Assembly: GCF_009498275.1 (NCBI RefSeq)
Contig: NZ_CP045643.1
Location: 7,874,001-7,938,000 of the forward strand
Length of the DNA stretch: 64,000 nt
Direction of reading: 5' to 3'
Source of the DNA: Streptomyces fagopyri
GTDB taxonomy: Bacteria; Actinomycetota; Actinomycetes; Streptomycetales; Streptomycetaceae
The first letter of the stretch is position 1. The number at the start of each line of letters is the position of its first letter. The notes below the pieces were generated by a model. The model was not told the DNA's origin. It did no database searches and saw nothing but the letters and a program-made list of their open reading frames with translations. A program made the position numbers and the translations under genes. Positions 29,325 to 37,961 of the stretch are shown here, in pieces.

Positions 29325-31247
29325 GTGCCATCGGTCATCGTCGGGCAAACGGGTCCCTTCACCGGTCAAAGCGCGGTTCTGAGCTCTGCTCCGCTGACGT
29401 TCGGCCGCAAGAGCGACAACGATGTCGTCATCGTCAGTGTCAGTGCGTCACGGCTGCATGCCGAAATCCTGGAGGAGGACGCCGGCTTCGTTCTGTACGA
29501 CCGCAGCCGGAACGGCACCTTCGTCAACGATCAGCGCATCACGCGGCACGCGCTGCGTGCGAACGACCGCATCCGGATCGGCGAGGAGACCTTCCTCTTC
29601 GAATCGCAGGACGCCATGGAGACGGTCATGGACCTCTCCCTCCTCGACATGCCACGGACCCAGGCCTCCGACGACCCCGAGCAGCTCCGCGTCACGATCA
29701 CCGGTGGCGGCCCGGTCGGCCTCGCCTTCGCGCTGACGCTGGAGAACATGCTGCGCGGGCGGGTCGCCATCAAGGTCTACGAGGGCCGGTGGATCAAGGA
29801 CGGTCCCTCCGTCGTCTGGAAGGACGAGACCCACGGCAACACCCGTCGCCAGCAGGTCGTGACCATCCAGAGCCGGCAGTACCTCGCCCTGCCCGAGGAG
29901 ATGCAGTCGGCGCTGTTCGACTCGGGTCAGTACGCGGAGATGTGGCCCGTCGGACCGGACTCCGTGGAGGGCAGGCCGCCCCGCAACATCCGGATCGCCT
30001 ACATCGAGGACCGCCTTCTGGAACTGGCGAACAAGAGCTCCGCGATCCGCCTGATACCGAAGCACTTCGACCCGTCGGAACACCAGGGCAGGCTCTCGCA
30101 GGAACATGTGCTGGTGGTCTGCGAGGGCGGGCGGTCCCGCACCCGGGAGCACTACAAGGACCGCTTCGGCGCGGCCGACGCGTCGATCTACTCCCTCGAA
30201 GGCGACCACCTGCAGGACGTGGTGCTGGGGCTGCGGGTGAAGTCCCCGCTCTCCGACCCGATGAGCGTCCTGCTGACCGTTTCGCAGAACAGGTTCCTCC
30301 TCAACTCGCTGCGCGGCGAGGGCTTTCTCAACATGCGCCTCACCCGCGAGGAGGCCAGGAACGTCGTCGGCATCGACCCGGTCCGCCAGGTCTTCGAGGA
30401 GTGCATCGCCGCCCGCCCCTGTGTCATGAGCCGTGAGGAGGACAACGAGTTCCGCTGCCCCACGCACGGAACCCTCTTCCTCCCCGCGCTGCTGCGCGGT
30501 TCGCCCCTGTGGAAGCGGATCCGGGAGGGGCTGAAGCTGTTCGGCATGGCCGAGGACGATCTCACCGCGGTCACGTCGTTCCGGCTGGACATGGTGCAGC
30601 GCCCCCGGTTCACCGCCCAGCTCAGCCGCCCGACCCCGTCCGGCCCCGGTACGTACGGCTTCCTGCTGGGCGACGCGGCCAACGCCATCCACTTCTGGCC
30701 GGGACGCGGCCTCAACAGCGGTCTGGCCAGCGCCACTTCGCTGGCCCGCTCCCTCAGCCGCGCATGGCGGGGCAAGCCGCTGCGTGACGCCGACTTCATC
30801 CGCCACGAAGCGGCGATGTCCATGCTCCAGTACCGGCACAAGAGCCGGGCCTGGAACGCCATGGTGACCACCGACGAGCAGGGCACGACCCGCGCGATCA
30901 AGGACATCATCGCCCGCAGCATGGAACCGGCGGCCGACCACGACCCCGAGGCCGGGCAGACGCACCTGGACGCCCTGCTGGAGAGGATGAGCGGCATCCG
31001 CGAGCGGCTCGCGCCCAGGCTGCCGGGCTTGCCCACCGACGACGAACTGCGCTCCCACCTCTCGGCGTTGGAGCCCGCCACGCTGCGCACCCTCTGGGAG
31101 AGCGGCGCATGGGACACCCTCATCGTCGGCGGCGAAGAGGCCGACATAGACCTCTTCTACCAGTCGGACGCTCCCGTCTACGTCCCACGCCCCGCCGACC
31201 CGCGAAACATCCCGGCGGGTCTCGCGCCCGCGAACCTGCCTTCCTGA
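29325..31247 (+). CDS. FHA domain fused to an FAD-dependent monooxygenase-like protein
   Basis: 640 residues, GTG start with GAGGAG 5 bases upstream. Residues about 1-95 are an FHA phosphothreonine-binding domain: TFGRKSDNDVV, the conserved S-x-x-H in SASRLHAEI, and RNGTFVN. From about 120 a Rossmann fold begins with ITGGGPVGLAFAL, and GDAANAIHFWPGRGLNSG about residues 450-467 matches the FAD-pyrophosphate motif of aromatic-hydroxylase-like monooxygenases. A C-terminal helical region (about 490-640) has no recognised domain. The fusion would tether a flavoprotein to a phosphorylated partner, most simply the kinase upstream. I do not know a characterised protein with this architecture; substrate unknown. 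Confidence 0.85.
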   Translation: MPSVIVGQTGPFTGQSAVLSSAPLTFGRKSDNDVVIVSVSASRLHAEILEEDAGFVLYDRSRNGTFVNDQRITRHALRANDRIRIGEETFLFESQDAMETVMDLSLLDMPRTQASDDPEQLRVTITGGGPVGLAFALTLENMLRGRVAIKVYEGRWIKDGPSVVWKDETHGNTRRQQVVTIQSRQYLALPEEMQSALFDSGQYAEMWPVGPDSVEGRPPRNIRIAYIEDRLLELANKSSAIRLIPKHFDPSEHQGRLSQEHVLVVCEGGRSRTREHYKDRFGAADASIYSLEGDHLQDVVLGLRVKSPLSDPMSVLLTVSQNRFLLNSLRGEGFLNMRLTREEARNVVGIDPVRQVFEECIAARPCVMSREEDNEFRCPTHGTLFLPALLRGSPLWKRIREGLKLFGMAEDDLTAVTSFRLDMVQRPRFTAQLSRPTPSGPGTYGFLLGDAANAIHFWPGRGLNSGLASATSLARSLSRAWRGKPLRDADFIRHEAAMSMLQYRHKSRAWNAMVTTDEQGTTRAIKDIIARSMEPAADHDPEAGQTHLDALLERMSGIRERLAPRLPGLPTDDELRSHLSALEPATLRTLWESGAWDTLIVGGEEADIDLFYQSDAPVYVPRPADPRNIPAGLAPANLPS

Positions 31248-31476
31248 ACCACGGCTGAGGACGAGCACCGCCGGGTTCTCTCCGGTGACGACGGCTCACG
31301 GCAACTGCCGTGGGCCGTCGGTGGAGTTGTCGTGCATCGCACCGTACGCAATGTCGGATGTGGCCACCTGGGTGTCCCCGTCATGCTGGGGTGGGAGGAA
31401 GCCGTACCCGACGGGCCTCGCCACGCGGTGACCGGCAGGACGGCAGTCGAATCGTCGCAGGGGGACACAGCACCTC

Positions 31477-32588
31477 ATGAATACGTCATCGCCGTCAGCC
31501 GGAGCGGAGCGGACCGGGGGATCGTCCATCCGGATCGGCGCTCTCGTCCCGCTGACCCGGCCCGGCTGGGTGGAGGCGGGCCACCACCTGCTCGCCGGGC
31601 TCGAACTGGCCGTTCTGGAGGTCAACGAGGCCGGCGGAATCGCCGGAAGGCCGCTCGAACTGGTGGTCAGAGACACCGCGGCCGACCCTCGGAAGGCCAC
31701 GGCGGCCGTGGAAGAATGGGCCCGCCTGGGCATGGCCGCCGTGGTGGGGGAGTACCACAGCGTCGTTGCTCGCGCCGCTGCCGTCCGGGCCGACGCCCTC
31801 GGCCTGCCGTTCCTGTGTTCGTCAGCCGTTCTCGACGCGCTCACCGACCAGCCGACGGAATGGGTCGCGCGCCTCGCACCCGCGCAGTCCCATGGCTGGC
31901 GGATCTACGCGGACTTCCTCTCGGCGCGGGCCACAGCCGGATCGCGGTGGTGGCCGATCCGAGTGTCTACTGGGCGTCCGGGGCCCGCGTTCTGCGGGAC
32001 CACCTCGCTCCACGCGGCGGCACGGTCCTCGACCTCGACCCGCGCGCCCTCTCGCCCGCGGACGTCTGCGACCGACTCGTCGACCTGCGCGCGACAGCCC
32101 TCCTTCTCCTGGTCGGTCACCCGGAGCCCGCGGTGTCCATCGTCAGATCCGTCCGGCGCGACCCACGCCTCGCCGAGATCACGATCGGTGCTCCGGCGGG
32201 GCAGCCGGAGTTCGCCGGCTGGGTGGAGTCGCTGGGCGTGGACGGCACCGCGATCCCGTTCCTGCGCTACCTGCCCGAGCGACTCGGCCCGCTCGGTGCG
32301 CGGGTCGGGGCGGCTCTTCGAGAGCGACTGGCCGAAGCGCCCTCCTTCGTCGCCTTCGAGGGCTACGACACGATCGCCGTCCTCGCCGAAGTGCTGCGTT
32401 CCCACGGGACGGACCGGGCGCGCATCGCCGAATCCTGGCCGTGTGTCGCCGTCGAAGGCACTCGCGGGACGATCCGGTTCTCCCGTACTCAAGGCATCGG
32501 CGTGTGGCAATGGCAGTGGGCGCCCGTGCAGGTCGCCGATCGGGATCCGGTTCAATCCGGCGGCTTCAGGATCCGCCACACCGGCTGA
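31477..32588 (+). pseudogene. Frameshifted periplasmic-binding-fold (Leu/Ile/Val-type) ligand-binding protein
   Basis: The first 150 residues (IRIGALVPLTRPGWVEAG, EVNEAGGIAGRPLELVVRDTAADP and AVVGEYHSVV) are the N lobe of a type I periplasmic-binding protein (branched-chain amino-acid type). Near 31921-31935 homology continues in the frame beginning one base earlier: GHSRIAVVADPSVYWASGARVL, then FVAFEGYDTIAVLAEVL, ending at 32588. A single missing base explains this; it may be a true mutation or a sequencing error. There is no signal peptide or lipobox at the ATG (31477), so even an intact protein might be a cytoplasmic sensor rather than a transporter component. It follows the FHA-flavoprotein gene by 229 bp. 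Confidence 0.75.
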
Positions 32589-32629
32589 GTGAGGGGGCGG
32601 GTGAGACACTCTTCGGTCAACGCGAGGAT

Positions 32630-32668
32630 TGACAACGGGTGGTTGACGTCGACAACCAGGGGTTGTCA
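32630..32668. promoter_or_regulatory. Nested inverted repeats before a small HTH gene
   Basis: TGACAAC (32630-32636) pairs with GTTGTCA (32662-32668), and inside it GACAACC-AGG-GGTTGTC (32651-32667) is a perfect 7-3-7 dyad; GGTTG/CAACC (32641-32657) adds another. Several copies of a GTTGNC half-site lie just before the start of the small HTH gene, consistent with autoregulation. Confidence 0.6.
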
Positions 32669-32703
32669 TCATGGGGTGCGTGGCGGACAAGGGTGAACTC
32701 TCC

Positions 32704-32898
32704 ATGTACGAGTCGACCATCGAGCAGATCAAGGAGGCCCGAGCGCAGGCCATCCATCACACGCGCCTGGCCCGGCAGTTCGCCCTCGAACGGCGCGATC
32801 TGATGCAGAGCCTCCTCGCTCAGGGCGTCTCGCAGTCCTACATCGCACGTGAACTCGGGGTGACACGCCAGGCGATCCAGAAGATGCTGGCTTGCTAG
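32704..32898 (+). CDS. Small helix-turn-helix protein
   Basis: 64 residues from ATG 32704 (or 75 from ATG 32671). An N-terminal helix (MYESTIEQIKEARAQAIHH) is followed by LMQSLLAQGVSQSYIARELGVTRQAIQKML, a clear HTH of the sigma-70 region 4/resolvase-like type. Too small to hold an effector domain. The repeat-rich promoter suggests it represses itself. The choice between starts is open: 32671 overlaps the end of the last repeat, 32704 gives the compact HTH unit. Confidence 0.72.
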   Translation: MYESTIEQIKEARAQAIHHTRLARQFALERRDLMQSLLAQGVSQSYIARELGVTRQAIQKMLAC

Positions 32899-33128
32899 GC
32901 GGCGTCCGACGCCCAACGCGCGAGAGGGTCCCTCAGGCCGAGGGCAGGAATCGACGTGGTGCGCCCCGACGCCTGCGGCGGGGCCGGCCGTTGTACGGCC
33001 GCAAGGATTTCCGGCGGACGTTCACCGCGGTTGCCGAGGGCCGATGGCACCGGTGATGGCCGGTCTCGGGTCGCGCGGGTCACGGGCCGGGGCGGGCCGC
33101 CCTTCCGGGGTCCGGCCGAAGCCGGTGA

Positions 33129-33668
33129 TCAGCTCAGCAGCGCATACATGACCATGTGCCGGCGCTCGCTCCCGATCTGCTGCCACCCCCGCAGCAGTCC
33201 CTCACGCTGGAACCCGACGCGCTCCGCGGTGCGCGCGGATGCCGCGTTCCACGGCTCCACGCACAGTTCGAGCCGGGGAATCCGCAGTGTGTGCAAGGCC
33301 CAATGGGCGACCGTGCTCAGCGCGGTGGCGGCGGTCCCCCGGCCACGGGCCGACTTGACGACCCAGTAGCCCAGTGACGCACGCCCCTGCCCCACGTCCC
33401 GCAGCCACAGCCCCACGGTGCCGACCGGCCGGCCCTCGGAGTCCACGATGACGAACGGGTAGCCGGTCCTGCCCGTCGCTCGGCCCCATTGCCGCTCGAC
33501 GAACGGGACGCCCGCGGAGTCGGAGAAAGGGGAAGGCACCGTCGTGATCAACGGGATGTAGTCGTCTTCCGACGCCTCACGGACGAGGTCGAGGTCCGAG
33601 AGGGTCCACGGCCGCAGCGTGATCCCGCCATCGGCGGCGAGCTCGGGCACGTCAAGAGGCTGATCCAT
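33129..33668 (-). CDS. GNAT-family N-acetyltransferase (RimJ/RimL type)
   Basis: 179 residues. ITLRPWTLSDLDLVREA at the N terminus, LGYWVVKSARGRGTAATAL containing the acetyl-CoA motif (R-G-x-G-T), LELCVEPWNAASARTAERVGFQREGLLRG at the end. This order is that of RimJ/RimL-like ribosomal-protein or small-molecule acetyltransferases. ATG at 33668 chosen over 33704. Monocistronic, substrate unknown. Confidence 0.92.
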   Translation of the reverse strand: MDQPLDVPELAADGGITLRPWTLSDLDLVREASEDDYIPLITTVPSPFSDSAGVPFVERQWGRATGRTGYPFVIVDSEGRPVGTVGLWLRDVGQGRASLGYWVVKSARGRGTAATALSTVAHWALHTLRIPRLELCVEPWNAASARTAERVGFQREGLLRGWQQIGSERRHMVMYALLS

Positions 33669-33740
33669 ACGGCCATCCTGCCCGGGAGCGGGTTCCGACC
33701 GCACTCCGGTTTCGCGGCACGCCCGCCCGGGATGCGTTCG

Positions 33741-34154
33741 TCAGGCCGTGGGCGCCGCCTCGTCGAAGGCGGAACGGTGCGCGCAGATCTCGTCGTGGTG
33801 GGTGCCGGCCCAGTCGATCAGCACGGTGACGGCGCCGAGCAGGGTGGTGCCCAGCTCGGTCAGCGCGTACTCCACCCTCGGAGGCACCTCGGGGTAGGCG
33901 GTGCGTGTGACGAGACCGTCGCGTTGCAGCCGGTGGAGGGTGTGGGTGAGCATCCGCTGGGAGATCCCCGTGACGGAGCGTTGCAGGTCGGTGTAGCGCA
34001 CCGGTCCGTGTTCCAGCGTGCCGATCACCAGCACGGTCCACTTGTCGCCGGCCCGGTCCAGGATGTGCCGGATGCCCTCGCCCTTCTCCAGGGGCCAGCG
34101 ACCGCAGGGCCCCGCCGGGACGGCAGCCCGCTCCTCCGTCGCGCCGTCGTGCAT
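33741..34154 (-). CDS. HxlR-family transcriptional regulator
   Basis: 137 residues. The winged helix is diagnostic: ILDRAGDKWTVLVIGTLEHGPVRYTDLQRSVTGISQRMLTHTLHRLQRDGLVTR, then YALTELG. ATG at 34154. Divergent from the quinone-reductase-like gene with inverted repeats between, the standard arrangement for HxlR proteins that respond to quinones or electrophiles. No N-terminal Cys typical of YodB/CatR subgroup is obvious in the HTH. Confidence 0.92.
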   Translation of the reverse strand: MHDGATEERAAVPAGPCGRWPLEKGEGIRHILDRAGDKWTVLVIGTLEHGPVRYTDLQRSVTGISQRMLTHTLHRLQRDGLVTRTAYPEVPPRVEYALTELGTTLLGAVTVLIDWAGTHHDEICAHRSAFDEAAPTA

Positions 34155-34220
34155 GACACACCTGCCCTTCCTGTTCCGCGCACGCGGGTTCCGCACACGC
34201 GTGTGCCTTTTGTAAGCCCT

Positions 34221-34241
34221 CCCATGCTGACTCATCATGGG
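34221..34241. promoter_or_regulatory. Inverted repeat, possible HxlR operator
   Basis: CCCATG-CTGACTCAT-CATGGG, 67 bp upstream of the HxlR start and 239 bp upstream of the reductase start. Outer CTTTTG/CAAAAG arms extend the symmetry. Function inferred from position. Confidence 0.5.
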
Positions 34242-34437
34242 GCTGCGCACCAAAAGTAAGAAGCCAGGTCACAGGCGTACGAGAGAACGGTCGGGGGCGG
34301 TCTCCCGGACCGGTCGCGCGGTGCGCGCCGACAGGAGGCAGGGGCCGCTACGAGGGTTCCGGCGCCGTCGCCCGTCGAGTGGGACCTGCCCGCGATCCAA
34401 GATCCGACGGCGTTCAGTGCGCCGCCACCCTCTTCTG

Positions 34438-34469
34438 CCGTCACCCCTTTCTGCCGTCACCCCTTTCTG
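34438..34469 (+). repeat. Two tandem 16-bp repeats
   Basis: CCGTCACCCCTTTCTG occurs twice in direct contact, ending immediately before GAGGAAG of the next gene. A recent duplication in the 5' untranslated region. Confidence 0.8.
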
Positions 34470-34479
34470 GAGGAAGATC

Positions 34480-35379
34480 ATGCTCATGCGTGCCGCGACC
34501 GTCGCCCGTTTCGGTGGCCCCGATGCCGTGGAGATCACCGAACACCCGATACCCGAGCCGGGCCCGGGACAAGTACGGATCAAGGTGAGCGCAGCCGCCT
34601 TGAATCCCGTGGACGCGGCCATGCGGTCCGGCGTCTTCGGAGGTGAGGCAGGCATCGGGCTCGGCTTCGACGTCGCCGGAACCGTCGACATCGTCGGCCC
34701 CGGCACCTCCTGGTCGACCGGCGACCGTGTCATCGCCCTGGTCACAGGCCATCACAAGCCGCTCGGCACCCACGCCGACTACGTCGTCCTGGACGGCGAC
34801 ACCCTCGCAGCGGCGCCCACGACCCTCGACGACGTCCACGCCGCGACACTCCCCCTGAACACGACCACCGCCGCCCAGGCGCTGCGCCTGCTCTCCCTGA
34901 CTCCCGGGCAGAGCCTGCTGGTCACCGGAGCGGCGGGAGGTGTCGGCGCCCACACGGTGGAACTCGCCCACCGGCGGGGACTGAAGGTCACCGGACTCGA
35001 TTCGGCCGCCTCCGGGGAGTACGTCGTCTCCCGGGGCGCCGACCACTTCGTGGCTCGCGGACAGACTCCCACGGCGGCCGGCTTCGACGGCGTGCTCGAT
35101 GCCGCGGGGCTGGGACCCGACGCGCTCGCCGCCGTCCGCGACGGCGGCATCCACGTCGGTCTGTGGCCCGGCCGGGAACCCCGGCCCGAGCGCGGCATCC
35201 GGGTCGGCGCGCTGAGCGTGCGAGCCGACGGGCCCCTGCTCACCGAACTGTCGTGTCTCGCGGACGAGGGGGTGCTGCGGGCGCGGGTCGCGGAGACCTA
35301 CCCCCTGCGCTCCGCGGCCGCGGCCCACGCGCGGCTGGCCGAAGGGGGCCTGCCCGGGCGGATCGTGCTCATCCCCTGA
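34480..35379 (+). CDS. Zinc-free MDR-type NADP quinone oxidoreductase
   Basis: 299 residues. MRAATVARFGGPDAVEITEHPIPEPGPGQVRI and AAALNPVDAAMRSG at the N terminus are typical of quinone reductases of the medium-chain dehydrogenase family. The NADP-binding VTGAAGGVGAHTVELAH follows; the structural/catalytic zinc cysteines are absent. ATG at 34480 with GGAGGAAG. Divergent from an HxlR regulator; presumably detoxifies quinones or electrophiles under its control. Confidence 0.92.
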   Translation: MLMRAATVARFGGPDAVEITEHPIPEPGPGQVRIKVSAAALNPVDAAMRSGVFGGEAGIGLGFDVAGTVDIVGPGTSWSTGDRVIALVTGHHKPLGTHADYVVLDGDTLAAAPTTLDDVHAATLPLNTTTAAQALRLLSLTPGQSLLVTGAAGGVGAHTVELAHRRGLKVTGLDSAASGEYVVSRGADHFVARGQTPTAAGFDGVLDAAGLGPDALAAVRDGGIHVGLWPGREPRPERGIRVGALSVRADGPLLTELSCLADEGVLRARVAETYPLRSAAAAHARLAEGGLPGRIVLIP

Positions 35380-35521
35380 AACGGGGCGGACGACCGGGCA
35401 CCCGGACGGAGAGGAACGCGGTGTGCGCGTGGAACACCGGAACGCCCACCGGACGGTCTCGGACGCGCCACTTCGTTCGCGGCGGCCGCGTCTCTCCACG
35501 CATGGGTGAGGGGTCGCGTCC

Positions 35522-36106
35522 TCAGGCGGGGGGGTTCCTGCGGCGTTCGCGCAGCGCCCGCATCGAGACCTGTGAATTGCAGGCGGGACTGCAGTAGCGG
35601 GCGGCGCGGTTGCGGGTGCGGTCGACGAACGCGGTGTGGCACGGAGGGTTGCAGCAGGCTTTGAGGCGAGCCCAGTCGTCGTGCAGGGCGAGTTGGGTCA
35701 CGGCGGCCACGACGGTTCCCAGGATGCCGGGGGTGCCGGTCGAGGCCCCGGTGAGGCGGGCCCCACGTGTGCTGATCAGGCTGATCAGGGGATACCGGAC
35801 CGATGCCTGTACGAGTCGGGCTTCCGCGTCGGCCACCTCTTCGTCGCTGAGCGTCCGGTCGTCGGCGTGGGCGAGCAGGACCGTGACCAGGGCGTCACGC
35901 AGTTCGCGGGCGGCGACGGCGTCGGATTCGGTCACCACGGTGCCGGCGGTCGGCAGGTTCTCCCCGCGCGCCCAGTCGGCGAAGCCGTCGGGCGACGCGA
36001 AGACCTCCGGGTCCCCGGCCGCGTTCGCTCGCGTGTTCAGGAACCCCAGCACCAACTGGGCCGCGTCCGCCCCGCTCCGTATCGGCTCCTCCAGGCTCTC
36101 CTTCAT
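35522..36106 (-). CDS. ABATE/CGNR-type zinc-finger protein with altered CGNR
   Basis: 194 residues. An N-terminal helical domain (LVLGFLNTRANAAG ...) is followed by a C-terminal zinc finger CCNPPCHTAFVDRTRNRAARYCSPACNSQVSMRALRERR. Order and spacing match the CGNR family (probable stress-responsive regulators), but the name-giving C-G-N-R is C-N-S-Q here. Cysteines for zinc are retained. ATG at 36106. Divergent from an SDR gene, with three copies of a TGGCAAC half-site in the 100-bp gap; likely regulator of that gene. Confidence 0.82.
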   Translation of the reverse strand: MKESLEEPIRSGADAAQLVLGFLNTRANAAGDPEVFASPDGFADWARGENLPTAGTVVTESDAVAARELRDALVTVLLAHADDRTLSDEEVADAEARLVQASVRYPLISLISTRGARLTGASTGTPGILGTVVAAVTQLALHDDWARLKACCNPPCHTAFVDRTRNRAARYCSPACNSQVSMRALRERRRNPPA

Positions 36107-36145
36107 GCACTCAGAGTACAAGCAGAGGGAAGCGTAAGCCAGTAG

Positions 36146-36207
36146 GTGGCAACTTGTGAGGCATCGACGCTTGACCTGTTGCCATCTAAAATCCTATGGT
36201 GGCAACA
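36146..36207. promoter_or_regulatory. Three TGGCAAC half-sites in divergent promoter
   Basis: GTGGCAAC at 36146-36153, TGTTGCCA at 36177-36184 (inverted), and TGGCAACA at 36200-36207. The last two form an inverted repeat with 8-base arms whose right arm ends at the A of the SDR start codon. A repressor here would block both transcription and the start site. Confidence 0.7.
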
Positions 36208-37034
36208 TGACGATCGCAGAGAACACCTCAAAGGTTTGGTTCATCACCGGCGCGTCCTCCGGGATCGGCCGCGAACTGGTTCGCCAGGCTCTGGACGCCG
36301 GGGAGTCGGTCGCGGCCGTGGCCCGCGACAGCGTCACTCTCCGGGATCTCGGCAGCCATGACCGGTTGCTGACCATCAGCGCCGACGTCGCCGACGAGGG
36401 TGCGGTCCGAGCGGCCGTCGACCGGGCGGTCGCGGCGTTCGGGCGCGTCGACGTCGTCGCCAACAACGCCGGCTACGGCGTGTTCGGCGCTGTCGAGGAG
36501 GTAGACGACGCGCAGGCGCGAGCCATCTTCGACACGAACGTCTTCGGCGTGCTGAACGTCCTGCGTGCCGTCCTGCCGGTGCTGCGCCGCCAGGGCTCCG
36601 GGCACATCCTGCAGGGCTCGTCCATCTTCGGGCAGACCGCGGTCCCGGGCCTGGGCCTGCTCGCCGCGACCAAGTACGCCGTCGAGGGCCTGTCCGACGC
36701 CCTGGCGGCCGAGGTCGCCCCGCTGGGCGTCAAGGTCACCCTCGTGCAGCCCGGCCCCACCGACACCGCCTTCGGCGGCAACCTCGACCAGGCCGCCACC
36801 ACCCACGCCGACTACGACCGGACCGTCCGCGCCCCGCTGCCCGACGGCCCTGCCGCATCCGCCGCCGGGCGCGTCGCCGCCGGTATCCGCATCGCGGTCG
36901 CCGACATCGACCCGCCCCGCCGCCTCGCCCTGGGTGTCGTCAGTGGCTCCGCCATGCGCGCCGCGCTCGACGCGCGCCTCGCCGACCTCGACACCTGGAG
37001 CAGCGTCACAGAGGGCGTCGACGCCCGACAGTGA
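36207..37034 (+). CDS. Short-chain dehydrogenase/reductase
   Basis: 275 residues. TGASSGIG at residues 14-21, NNAGYG, the catalytic Ser region QGSSIFGQTAVPGLGLLAATKYAVEG where the Tyr of Y-x3-K is replaced in phase by T-K-Y (the family motif here reads AATKYAVEG with Ser upstream). Closest in feel to DltE/YdfG-type SDRs that modify cofactor-bound ketones; catalytic Tyr assignment is not certain. ATG at 36207 sits on the inverted repeat, with GGTGG as a close ribosome site. Confidence 0.87.
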   Translation: MTIAENTSKVWFITGASSGIGRELVRQALDAGESVAAVARDSVTLRDLGSHDRLLTISADVADEGAVRAAVDRAVAAFGRVDVVANNAGYGVFGAVEEVDDAQARAIFDTNVFGVLNVLRAVLPVLRRQGSGHILQGSSIFGQTAVPGLGLLAATKYAVEGLSDALAAEVAPLGVKVTLVQPGPTDTAFGGNLDQAATTHADYDRTVRAPLPDGPAASAAGRVAAGIRIAVADIDPPRRLALGVVSGSAMRAALDARLADLDTWSSVTEGVDARQ

Positions 37035-37464
37035 GTCGACGCCTGAGAGTGACGGGTGCGCGGGCGTGACCGGCGCTGTTCGCGCGTCGCGTGTCAACGA
37101 GTCCTGAGAACGTCGTAGCCAGGCGTGAGGTCGTGACGTCGTCCTGCGGTGGAGGTGAGGGCCGGGTCATCGGGGGTAAGCCCAACTGGCCGAGCGGCGG
37201 CCCGAATTCGACCCCGGTGTGTCCGGCCGCGAGGGTCGATCGGTGAAGCCCTCGGGTTCCTGGACCAGGAACCCGGCGGAGATGTCCGGCTTCAGTCGTG
37301 CCCGCCGGCGCCGTCCGTGGTGTCCGGCCCGGTCGTCGGAGCGGGGAACCGCCGCAGACGTCGTCGACGCGGGCCGGTGGTGCGCTGACCGCTCGGACCG
37401 TGGCGCGGACCGTTCGCCCGGGCAGCCCTACGGCCGCCCCGGGAATCCCGCATCCGACGGTCGA
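37035..37464. other. Intergenic region without a supported gene
   Basis: 430 bp between convergent genes. Frames here are open but give no motif; no convincing terminator seen. Confidence 0.45.
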
Positions 37465-37665
37465 TCAGGGCTGATCCGGGTAGCGCGCCCGGCCGTTGGG
37501 CAGTTCGCCCGCGGTGGAGTCCTCCAGCAGGGCGGTGTACTTCCGCGAGAGTTGTTCGTAGCGCTCATCGGTCCCCTCGGACCGGCGCTTGCGCCGGGTC
37601 ATGAGGTACAGAGCGACGGGCCCGGTGATCATCGAGACCACCGGGATCAACGCCCACCACGGCAT
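37465..37665 (-). CDS. Small single-pass membrane protein
   Basis: 66 residues. MPWWALIPVVSMITGPVALYLM is a transmembrane segment at the very N terminus, followed by RRKRR (positive inside) and a charged helical tail (ERYEQLSRKYTALLED). ATG at 37665 with GGGGAGG 4-5 bases upstream. Function unknown. Divergent from the SARP gene; whether it belongs to the RiPP cluster is open. Confidence 0.75.
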   Translation of the reverse strand: MPWWALIPVVSMITGPVALYLMTRRKRRSEGTDERYEQLSRKYTALLEDSTAGELPNGRARYPDQP

Positions 37666-37961
37666 GGATCCTCCCCTGAGCGCGGCGTACGGGGGATCCC
37701 GCGGCACTCCTCCCGGAGCGTATGCCCTGGCAGACCGCCTGCCAAAACCACATCCCCGCACATGGGCACCAACGGCTTCGGCAATCACACATGTAACCAG
37801 TTGTTTCGTGCCAACCACTGGACGTGGTGGCCTGATCGAATCTAAGTTCCCCACTCGGTAGCGCGGTTGTACCCGCCACACATCCCTGGCGCGGGCAACT
37901 GCGCTGCCCTGCAAGTGCTTTGGTGGAACACCCCACCCACCGTGCGATGCGAAAGGCTGTG

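Larger units (their letters stand above)
34155..34479. other. Divergent promoter region hxlR-like/quinone reductase
   Basis: 325 bp. Contains CCCATG-9-CATGGG (34221-34241), flanked by CTTTTG (34207) and CAAAAG (34251), and two tandem 16-bp copies of CCGTCACCCCTTTCTG (34438-34469) just before the reductase ribosome site. Confidence 0.6.
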
